Assembly (NCBI GenBank): GCA_036397995.1
Contig: DASWHX010000123.1
Coordinates: 1 to 22,750 of the forward strand
Length of the DNA: 22,750 nucleotides
Reading direction: 5' to 3'
Source of the DNA: DASWHX01 sp036397995
GTDB lineage: Bacteria; Bacteroidota; Bacteroidia; Cytophagales; Cyclobacteriaceae
The notes below the pieces were generated by a model, which was not told the origin of the DNA, searched no databases, and was given only the letters and a program-made list of their open reading frames with translations. A program made the translations under genes and the position numbers. Shown piece after piece: positions 1 to 6,128 of this stretch. Position 1 is the stretch's first letter. Every line of letters begins with the position of its first letter.

Positions 1-1692
1 GAAGCCGATTATCCGGTTATTTCTCCAAAAAGTGACATGATAGTTTTTTTGCGAAACAATCAGGTGTGGTCAGCTTCTCTGTTGGACACCGAATCTAAAC
101 CTGAAAGCCTCTTTCAAACCCGGGGCAGGGTAGGTTCACTGGAATGGTCCCCGGATGGATCCAAATTGGCATTTGTGGCTTTCCGGGGAGATCACTCATT
201 TATAGGTGTTTATACGAACTCTGAAACTCCGATTCAATGGATATCACCATCATTTAACCGCGACAGTAATCCAGGTTGGTCGCCTGACGGATCAAGACTT
301 GTATTTGTGCGGCGACCGGGTGGTGGCGGTACTCCTGATAGTATTTTAGTGCGGAATATACGCCCATGGGAAATATGGACCGCGGATATTAATTCCGGAG
401 AAGCGAGCTTATTGTGGAAGTCACCAAACACTCCGGAGGGTTCAACACCAACAACTCATGGCGGATATAACTTACGCTGGGCGGCAAACAATAGAATAAC
501 ATTTTTGTCTTATATGGATGGATGGCCTCATTTATATTCTATCAACTCCTCAAGTGACAATCCGATATTGTTAACACCGGGTAATTTCATGGCAGAACAT
601 ATAAGTTTAAGTCCTGATGGGAGATGGCTGGTCTTTAGCACAAATACAGGTCCTGACAAATTGGATCTGGACAGGAGGCATGCAGCCAGGGTTGCCGTTG
701 ACAAGCCGGGAGTAGAAATACTGGTTGCTGGAAATGGATTGGAATGGGCTCCGGTAATTACCGGGGATGGAAATACTATTGCCATGATTTCAGCTACGGC
801 GCAGAGACCGCCTCTTCCGGCTGTTATGCCGGCAAATAAAGGAAAATTGAAATTGCTGAGTGAAAATCTGATTTCAAACTATCCAACTAATAAGCTGGTA
901 ACGCCAACTCAAATTACCTTTCAATCCGAGGACGGACTGACAATTCATGGCCAGATGTTTACTCCTGAAGGAGGACCCGCGAAAAAACCGGCAATAATAT
1001 ATGTCCATGGCGGACCACCCAGGCAAATGCTTTTGGGCTGGCATTACTCAGACTATTACTCCAATGCTTATGCCTACAACCAATATTTATGCAGCCGGGG
1101 ATTTATTGTGATTACAGTAAACTACCGTTTAGGAATTGGTTATGGATACAAATTTCACCAGGCAGACAATGCAGGTTCCGCGGGAGCTTCTGAGTATAAG
1201 GATATAAAGGCCGCGGGAGAGTGGTTATCCAGGCAGTCATTTGTGGATGCATCAAAAATAGGAATTTACGGCGGTTCTTATGGCGGTTATTTAACTGCAA
1301 TGGCGCTGGGTCGTGATTCGCAATTATTCGCGGCCGGGGTGGACATCCACGGAGTTCATGATCGTACTGTTAACAGAACACTTAACCTGATCATGCCTGA
1401 CTCTTATGAGCGCGCACCAGATGCAAACCTGGCTTCAAAAATTGCGTGGGAATCTTCTCCGGTGAGCGACGTGAAAACCTGGACATCTCCTGTTCTTATT
1501 ATACATGCCGATGATGACAGAAATGTTCAGTTCAGCCAAAGTACTGATTTAGTTCAGAGATTGCATGCAAAAGGTGTTTATGTAGAAACTCTTGTCGTGG
1601 TGGATGACACTCACCATTGGATGAAATTTTCCAATGCGTTGAAAGTTGGCGAAGAAACCCTCGCTTTTTTCAGGAAGCAATTAATGAAATAA
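1..1692 (+). CDS. S9 family (prolyl oligopeptidase-like) serine peptidase, 5' truncated by window
   Basis: The frame is open from base 1, so the gene starts upstream and the ATG at 37 is probably internal. The N-terminal half is a TolB/PD40-type beta-propeller with repeated blades of the form WSPDGSxLxF (about 50, 92 and 200 residues into the visible part). The C-terminal half is an alpha/beta hydrolase: oxyanion motif HGGPP, nucleophile elbow GGSYGG with the Ser codon at 1276-1278, acid in HADDDRNV (Asp codon at 1516-1518), and a late His pair in DDTHHW at 1612-1617. This is the S9 layout of propeller plus hydrolase, which cleaves short peptides, often after proline or as an acyl-aminoacyl peptidase. 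Specificity cannot be read here. Any signal peptide lies outside the window. It converges on the YceI gene with only 5 bp between stops and no visible terminator. Confidence 0.93.
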   Translation, partial: EADYPVISPKSDMIVFLRNNQVWSASLLDTESKPESLFQTRGRVGSLEWSPDGSKLAFVAFRGDHSFIGVYTNSETPIQWISPSFNRDSNPGWSPDGSRLVFVRRPGGGGTPDSILVRNIRPWEIWTADINSGEASLLWKSPNTPEGSTPTTHGGYNLRWAANNRITFLSYMDGWPHLYSINSSSDNPILLTPGNFMAEHISLSPDGRWLVFSTNTGPDKLDLDRRHAARVAVDKPGVEILVAGNGLEWAPVITGDGNTIAMISATAQRPPLPAVMPANKGKLKLLSENLISNYPTNKLVTPTQITFQSEDGLTIHGQMFTPEGGPAKKPAIIYVHGGPPRQMLLGWHYSDYYSNAYAYNQYLCSRGFIVITVNYRLGIGYGYKFHQADNAGSAGASEYKDIKAAGEWLSRQSFVDASKIGIYGGSYGGYLTAMALGRDSQLFAAGVDIHGVHDRTVNRTLNLIMPDSYERAPDANLASKIAWESSPVSDVKTWTSPVLIIHADDDRNVQFSQSTDLVQRLHAKGVYVETLVVVDDTHHWMKFSNALKVGEETLAFFRKQLMK

Positions 1693-1697
1693 CTTTG

Positions 1698-2288
1698 CTA
1701 TAAGATTGGAGTTAATTGAAGGTGAAAATCTACTGTAATTTCTTCTTCAACCTTTAACAATCCTAAAAGCCGGCTTGGTGGCTGGAGTTTAAAATCTCCG
1801 AGCCTCATTTTCTGAGATCCGATTAACTCAATTTTGCCGGTAGTATGAGGAATTATCTGATAAGTAACTTCGTATTTTCTGGCGACAGCTGCAATAATAA
1901 TTTCAATGGTTCCGTTTACTTTCAGGGCAGAAAAATCATGCAATTGCGGTCGCTCGAGGGTGAGAAAATTCAGGAAAATGTCCGGATGTTTATCTGATTT
2001 AAGGGTTTCCCGGAAATCTTTGGTAATCAGGTTGTTTCCGCAATCGGCGCTGACGGTATTTATCTTGATTTGCTTTCGGACAAAAGTAATTTGACCACCA
2101 TCATCGTCATAATTAATCGTAAGGGTATCGGTAATGTTAGTTCCTTCAATTTCACAGGAGAAATCGCTAATGTTAGATTTCCCTTCGATGGTGAGATTAC
2201 TGGACCGTTGAACTAACCACCGTTCTTTTTCAGCTGGATTGGGAATTAACCATAAAATGCCTCCGAGCAAAATCAAATAATAACCCAT
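1698..2288 (-). CDS. YceI family protein (first of two paralogues flanking the barrel gene)
   Basis: The 196-residue protein starts with a hydrophobic segment (MGYYLILLGGILWLIP), a signal peptide or anchor. It then shows the YceI pattern: a first strand around SNLTIEGKSNISDF, the motif LKSDKHPDIFLNF near residue 100, and a C-terminal block DFKLQPPSRLLGLLKVEEEI followed by TVDF. YceI proteins are periplasmic or secreted lipocalin-like barrels that bind polyisoprenoid or other lipid-like ligands. SDKHP and the PPxxxxGxxKxxxEITxDF pattern recur in the YceI protein at 3687-4265, so the two are close paralogues. Only about 30 bp separate its start from a strong hairpin after the barrel gene, so it is probably expressed by read-through. 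The ligand is unknown. Confidence 0.82.
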   Translation of the reverse strand: MGYYLILLGGILWLIPNPAEKERWLVQRSSNLTIEGKSNISDFSCEIEGTNITDTLTINYDDDGGQITFVRKQIKINTVSADCGNNLITKDFRETLKSDKHPDIFLNFLTLERPQLHDFSALKVNGTIEIIIAAVARKYEVTYQIIPHTTGKIELIGSQKMRLGDFKLQPPSRLLGLLKVEEEITVDFHLQLTPIL

Positions 2289-2318
2289 AACACCACAAAG
2301 CTAAACCTCAAATAAATA

Positions 2319-2345
2319 AAAATGCCAGGTTATACCTGGCATTTT
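2319..2345 (-). terminator. Strong intrinsic hairpin after the outer-membrane barrel gene
   Basis: A perfect 12-bp stem (AAAATGCCAGGT, 2319-2330, with ACCTGGCATTTT, 2334-2345) encloses a 3-base loop. On the - strand it is followed by TTTTTATTTATTTG, so it should terminate the barrel transcript. The A-run and T-run on both sides make it potentially bidirectional. It lies 31 bp after the barrel stop and 30 bp before the next gene on the same strand. Confidence 0.85.
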
Positions 2346-2376
2346 CAAGTTAAAAGGAACTTAAAAAGGAACGCAA

Positions 2377-3675
2377 CTAGAAAGCTACAACCGCTTCAAT
2401 GACAAACCCATCAAATTCTCCATTATAGAAGATACTTGTATTGGTAAAGTCTTTATATTGTTGATTAACATATTCTCCTTTGAGCAAAAGGTTTCTGGTT
2501 ACGTACCATCCGGCTGATGCCTGAATTCTGTTTATTGTAATCTCAGTTAAAGAACCGGTAAGTTCAGATTGTATTGTATTGTATCTGATTCCGGCAAACA
2601 ATTTATTATTGAGGAACCTGTAAACTCCTTCCACACCAAATTGTGAAGCCTCCCTATTTTCTGATTCGTTAGAGGCTCTGCCCATAGCTTTTTCATAGTT
2701 AACAAAGAAATCAAATCCATAAATCTGAACAAACGGGTTCACAGTAAAGCTGGTAATTTTACTTCTCATGCCTGGATTCCAGCGTCCGGAGAAAGCCGGA
2801 GTTGTAGAGGCGTTTACATTTTCCATAACAATGTAATACCTTGACCCGGCCCTGTCACCGCCAAATAAAGTGTTGCTTGCAGATTTTTTGGTGGTATAAA
2901 GTGAACCAGTAAGTCTGAACCTCATGTTATCATTGAGTTGCTTATCCCATCCTCCTTTAAAGTAATAACTTGGCGCCCTGTTATCCGGGTTAGTAATATC
3001 ACCTTTGATTTCACCGCCGCTAAGGCCAACCATTCCGAACAATCCCATTGGAGTATGATAATATACTTCCCCTGCAATTTCAGTTGTGAATGCATCCATA
3101 ATATAATTTCCAACGAATGGATTGAAAAAAGCATTGCCATTGTCCGTTCTTCTAAAATGAGCGTCGCCATAGTTTATTTCCATGTGCCCCATTTTAATGG
3201 TTACGCTGTTCATGATCTTGTCAATCAATTCAGATTTAAAGAAAGGCATTTTATCTATTTGAACATAACCACCCTTTACCCAGGCCTCCTGATGGTTTCT
3301 GCTTGACAAATAGGTTACCAGGTTAAGCCGGATTCCATCTGTCAGCTGGGCATCAATATTCAGATTTGCAGTTGCCAGGTTAAATCCTCCACCTATTATT
3401 TTTAATTGGTTTAAGTTAGTACCTGAGGCATCGAAAACAGCGACCGCTTCGTTGCTGTGGTGTATGTTTTGATATTGTTGGGCAAATGCTCCACCCACAA
3501 GCACTTTCAATCCTGTAAATCCAACGGTATCTTCCTTAGTTGTTTCAAATTCATTGAGACTTCGGAGGTCGTTCGGATTCCAATATTGGAGGGCTCGTTC
3601 CTGTGCAAGTGTGAGTGCACCTCCAAAGGCAATCAAAACCAGTGTTAATAAGAGTTTTTGTGTAATAGCTTTCAT
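2377..3675 (-). CDS. Predicted outer-membrane beta-barrel (porin-like) protein
   Basis: The 432-residue protein has a clear signal peptide (MKAITQKLLLTLVLIAFGGA, cleavage near LAQ-ER). The rest consists of alternating amphipathic strands rich in Gly, Tyr, Phe and Asn, for example LKIIGGGFNLATANLNIDAQ, FRLTGSLYTT and LLLKGEYVNQQY. It ends in a typical barrel strand, GFVIEAVVAF, with a terminal Phe as the outer-membrane insertion machinery prefers. I do not recognise a named family; a general porin or small-molecule channel is the best reading. It starts 11 bp after the stop of the YceI gene 3687-4265 and is clearly co-transcribed with it. This suggests a partnership in moving or holding a hydrophobic ligand at the outer membrane, which is inference only. 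Confidence 0.8.
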   Translation of the reverse strand: MKAITQKLLLTLVLIAFGGALTLAQERALQYWNPNDLRSLNEFETTKEDTVGFTGLKVLVGGAFAQQYQNIHHSNEAVAVFDASGTNLNQLKIIGGGFNLATANLNIDAQLTDGIRLNLVTYLSSRNHQEAWVKGGYVQIDKMPFFKSELIDKIMNSVTIKMGHMEINYGDAHFRRTDNGNAFFNPFVGNYIMDAFTTEIAGEVYYHTPMGLFGMVGLSGGEIKGDITNPDNRAPSYYFKGGWDKQLNDNMRFRLTGSLYTTKKSASNTLFGGDRAGSRYYIVMENVNASTTPAFSGRWNPGMRSKITSFTVNPFVQIYGFDFFVNYEKAMGRASNESENREASQFGVEGVYRFLNNKLFAGIRYNTIQSELTGSLTEITINRIQASAGWYVTRNLLLKGEYVNQQYKDFTNTSIFYNGEFDGFVIEAVVAF

Positions 3676-3686
3676 GGCTTTTTAGT

Positions 3687-4265
3687 TTATAATTTAGATA
3701 ATTCAGAATTTTCAAATTTGACATTAAAGTCGATGGTAATTTCATTACCGGTTTTGATGGTGCCAAACATCGCTGTTGGTGGTTCCACATCAAAATCAGT
3801 CATTTTCATTGCATAGGAACCTTCACATCCAACACTGTTGGCATTGAGAACACAGGTTGCAGTGAAAACTACGGGTTTTGTTACTCCGGCCACACTGAGG
3901 TTTCCCGCACTTTTAATAACATACTTACTTCCTGATTTCGTTGCGCCGGCAGCACTAAGAGCAAAAGTGATGTATGGATGTTTGTCGGATTTCAATGCTT
4001 TGAAAGTGTTGTTGTCCATTCCGGATTTTCCGCTTTTGATTTCAGTGGTTTTCACCTTTATGCTCAATTCACTGACGCTGAGCAAAGTTCCGTCTGTTAT
4101 TTCGAACTTAGCCTTTCCGGATAACTCTTCTGCGACTATTGTCCAATCATGCAGAGTAGAGGTTCCGGAGACACTTAGTTCCGAGTTACCATCGAGTTTA
4201 AGGATGGTTTGGCCTCTGACCCCGAAGGCCAGAAGAAGTAGTAAAATAAAGGGCACTTTTTTCAT
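3687..4265 (-). CDS. YceI family protein, exported (first gene of the YceI/barrel operon)
   Basis: I place the start at 4265, not at the in-frame ATG at 4313. MKKVPFILLLLLAFGVRG is a clean signal peptide and AGAGGA lies about 5 bases upstream of this ATG. The 192-residue product shows YceI hallmarks: GTSTLHDW near residue 35, FKALKSDKHPYITF near residue 90, a central NLSVAGVTKPV strand and the C-terminal block DFDVEPPTAMFGTIKTGNEI followed by TIDF. The family forms a lipid-binding barrel in the periplasm. It heads an operon with the barrel protein 11 bp downstream. It diverges from the DUF4142 lipoprotein gene across 240 bp that hold a candidate operator at 4439-4451. Confidence 0.88.
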   Translation of the reverse strand: MKKVPFILLLLLAFGVRGQTILKLDGNSELSVSGTSTLHDWTIVAEELSGKAKFEITDGTLLSVSELSIKVKTTEIKSGKSGMDNNTFKALKSDKHPYITFALSAAGATKSGSKYVIKSAGNLSVAGVTKPVVFTATCVLNANSVGCEGSYAMKMTDFDVEPPTAMFGTIKTGNEITIDFNVKFENSELSKL

Positions 4266-4438
4266 TGTATTCCTCTTTTTGTTATGGTTCAAAAGTATTT
4301 TCGGATGCAACAATTTCTAATGACAAAATCCAGAACAGATGATGATTATTATCACTCTCATTTATGTCAAAACGCATAATCATTAACACAAAATTGCAAA
4401 AAAATTTTGAAAATGCTAAAGGTGAAATCTACTAACGT

Positions 4439-4451
4439 ATTGATTATCAAT
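4439..4451. promoter_or_regulatory. Candidate operator palindrome, ATTGAT-T-ATCAAT
   Basis: A perfect 6+1+6 palindrome lies in the divergent spacer between the YceI operon (start 4265) and the DUF4142 gene (start 4506). It resembles half-sites of Crp/Fnr-type regulators (TTGAT...ATCAA), but the spacing is 1 base rather than 4. It could serve either promoter. Short AT-rich palindromes also arise by chance. Confidence 0.3.
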
Positions 4452-4505
4452 AAATAAGACGATAAGGAATGCTTTTTGCGCTAATTAAATAAAATAAACA
4501 AAATC

Positions 4506-5084
4506 ATGAAAATAGTATTTAAATCAAGTTTCATTTATATCGTACTTTCTCTCTTGACCGTACTTTTCCTTTCCGCATGCGTAAGAAACTGGACCTACAG
4601 TTTTACGAAAGACCGAAATGAAAACAAATTCAGGGATGAAGGAATGGTGGACGAAGTTGTGTTTGTAATGGAAATGAAAAGTGCAGGCATTCTAATGCGT
4701 GATATTTCTTCTTACGCGAGAGATAGCGCCTATTCGGCAATGGTACAGAAATTTGCCACGGAATTAAATTCGGATTATATTTTATTTGACCCGGAATTAA
4801 CTGTTTTGGCCGCTAAACAGGGAATCAAATTATCCAATCATTTGAACAGTGAACACTGGGCAATGTACCGACAGGTGAAAGGCAAAAAAAAGGCGGATTT
4901 TGATAAGGAATTCCTGAAGGTTGTCCATGATGTTCATACTCAACTTTATGATAAATCCAATCAATTAGCTTATCAGGGTAAGAACAATGCCATTCGTTCC
5001 TTTTGTGCAAAAAAAATTAATTTCTTTCAGCAAAATCTTGCTCAATCAGGTAAGTTGAGTGATGAAGTGGTGACCATAAACTAA
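4506..5084 (+). CDS. DUF4142 family lipoprotein
   Basis: The 192-residue protein has a lipoprotein signal: a basic start (MKIVFK), a hydrophobic stretch and the lipobox LSAC with Cys25. The mature part matches the DUF4142 four-helix, ferritin-like pattern: E-x-K-S-A-G-I-L at the first helix, VQKFATELNSD (family form VKxFAxxMVxDH), ELTVLAAKQGIKL, then FDKEFLKVVHDVH and a final helix. The family is common in Bacteroidota and Proteobacteria and is linked only loosely to stress. Several His of the usual family pattern are absent (LNSDY where DH is usual), so metal binding is doubtful. It has its own upstream region, is followed by a palindrome at 5101-5125 and diverges from the YceI operon. Confidence 0.75.
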   Translation: MKIVFKSSFIYIVLSLLTVLFLSACVRNWTYSFTKDRNENKFRDEGMVDEVVFVMEMKSAGILMRDISSYARDSAYSAMVQKFATELNSDYILFDPELTVLAAKQGIKLSNHLNSEHWAMYRQVKGKKKADFDKEFLKVVHDVHTQLYDKSNQLAYQGKNNAIRSFCAKKINFFQQNLAQSGKLSDEVVTIN

Positions 5085-5100
5085 TCCTTAAAGACGTTCT

Positions 5101-5125
5101 ATAATGAAAATTGAATTTTCATTAT
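5101..5125. repeat. Perfect 25-bp palindrome between two genes
   Basis: The left arm ATAATGAAAATT (5101-5112) and right arm AATTTTCATTAT (5114-5125) are exact reverse complements around a single G. It lies 16 bp after the stop of the DUF4142 gene and 95 bp before the next start. Read as RNA, it could form a weak AT-rich hairpin and act as a terminator. Read as DNA, it could be a dimeric regulator site for the downstream gene. The sequence does not decide between these. Confidence 0.5.
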
Positions 5126-5219
5126 GACAAAAATTTTCTTTGGAAATTCTATAATTCAATAAATAAGGGGCTGAATGCGCTGGCATGAATTTTCTACGTA
5201 ATGAGGAAATTCAAAAGCT

Positions 5220-5714
5220 ATGGGAACGCTACTTTTAATCTTCTTTACTTTGTCCAATACTTTAAATAATTTCAGCAGCCAGGCGCGGATAGATCCTCTG
5301 CTTGCTCAGTACCTGGGAAACGATTTGCCATCAAGCTTGCTTGAAGTGGAGAACACGCCGCTAACTACCGTAGTTCTTTATGATCCATTTTATCAAAAAG
5401 AACTCTTCGGAGAAATACCCAGGGAATTCCTGGTTAACGAGTCTGTATCAGGTGACCACATTCAGCTGGTTTATGAGTTCAACAAAATTAAAGCCGAAGC
5501 CAATGGGTATGGTCCGACTTTGAATATTATCAAGGAAATGTCCAGTATTTTTGGAAAACCAACCGAGGTACAATGGTTGGAAAAAAGAATAAATCTAAGC
5601 TGGGATTTGCCTAAACTAAAATTGTCTCTGGTGCATCTTGAATTAGACTCTAAAGGAGTAATTATAGTTCGCGTGGATTTACAAAACAACCAGATATTAG
5701 TAACCAGCAAGTAG
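5220..5714 (+). CDS. Hypothetical exported protein
   Basis: I do not recognise this 164-residue protein. It opens with a hydrophobic stretch (GTLLLIFFTLSNTLNNFSSQA) and then a soluble, strand-rich domain with no Cys or obvious catalytic motif. The ATG at 5220 is the only usable start in frame, because a TGA lies in this frame at 5202-5204. The leader therefore lacks the usual basic N-terminus. The overlapping frame begins ATG AGG AAA TTC AAA at 5201, which would supply exactly such a basic start if one base near 5219 were absent. A frameshift at the very 5' end, or a sequence error, is possible. The stop codon falls in the first copy of GTAGTGTC next to the MITE-like element, so the natural C-terminus may have been altered. 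Confidence 0.6.
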   Translation: MGTLLLIFFTLSNTLNNFSSQARIDPLLAQYLGNDLPSSLLEVENTPLTTVVLYDPFYQKELFGEIPREFLVNESVSGDHIQLVYEFNKIKAEANGYGPTLNIIKEMSSIFGKPTEVQWLEKRINLSWDLPKLKLSLVHLELDSKGVIIVRVDLQNNQILVTSK

Positions 5715-5717
5715 TGT

Positions 5718-5869
5718 CGGAAATGGGTAGTGTCTCAGTTTGGAATCATTATACGTGTGCCCACTTTTTCGACACGGAAAAGCAATCAATTTCACCTAAT
5801 AAAGACTGAAGTGTGGCACACGTTAGATTAATTTCATTGTGATCTTAACAGAGACACTACACGGAAATG
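5718..5869. mobile_element. MITE-like palindromic element with candidate 8-bp target duplication
   Basis: Perfect 10-bp terminal inverted repeats, GTAGTGTCTC (5727-5736) and GAGACACTAC (5851-5860), bound a 134-bp noncoding element. A second inner pair, ACGTGTGCC (5753-5761) with GGCACACGT (5815-5823), continues the imperfect inverted symmetry. The 8-mer CGGAAATG occurs on both flanks, at 5718-5725 and 5862-5869, one base outside each repeat, as expected for a target-site duplication. No ORF lies inside. An extra GTAGTGTC at 5711-5718 gives a tandem copy of the left end. A non-autonomous element mobilised in trans is the best reading. Other copies in the genome cannot be seen from here. Confidence 0.6.
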
Positions 5870-6128
5870 TAATCCTGAATTGAACCGATTAGCCGCATTT
5901 TCCTTGGAATCACGGAACAGGTGGAATGCGGTCCACCATTAGCCGCTTCCTTATTTCAGACTCCATATTCTGGATTCAACCCAAAAATTAAAACTGCCGA
6001 CAAACTTAGGATAATCAAAGCTGGGGTCAAGTAAGAAATGGCAATGGTTATTATTTCTATTTGTTTTTTGAACAAAAAACAAATGAATCCGTACATAACC
6101 CAAGTGAGGGATTCACAATCCTGGGGAA
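5870..6128. other. Noncoding spacer upstream of the permease gene
   Basis: Together with the MITE-like element this is a gap of more than 400 bp without a convincing gene. A 69-codon hydrophobic - strand frame (5956-6165) overlaps the start of the permease and has no support as a gene. The only clear structure is the inverted repeat at 6059-6084. I see no RNA gene and no convincing Bacteroidota promoter of the TTTG / TAnnTTTG type. Confidence 0.5.
6059..6084. promoter_or_regulatory. Perfect inverted repeat 44 bp upstream of the permease: candidate PadR operator
   Basis: ATTTGTTTTTTG (6059-6070) and CAAAAAACAAAT (6073-6084) are exact reverse complements separated by AA. PadR regulators bind palindromic sites in their own operon promoters, and a PadR gene ends this operon, so an autoregulatory operator is a reasonable inference. 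A T-rich intrinsic terminator is the alternative, but no gene precedes it on either strand to be terminated. Confidence 0.45.

Noticed and set aside
2938..3306. A 122-codon + strand ORF inside the barrel gene
   Set aside because: It is antisense to a well-supported barrel protein and has no family signature; it is a shadow frame.
3687..4313. A longer start for the YceI gene at 4313
   Set aside because: The added 16 residues (MLHPKILLNHNKKRNT) precede a complete signal peptide, and the ATG at 4265 has a good ribosome-binding site.
3838..4320. A 160-codon + strand ORF over the YceI gene
   Set aside because: It lies opposite the clear YceI frame, and the composition is that of an antisense frame.
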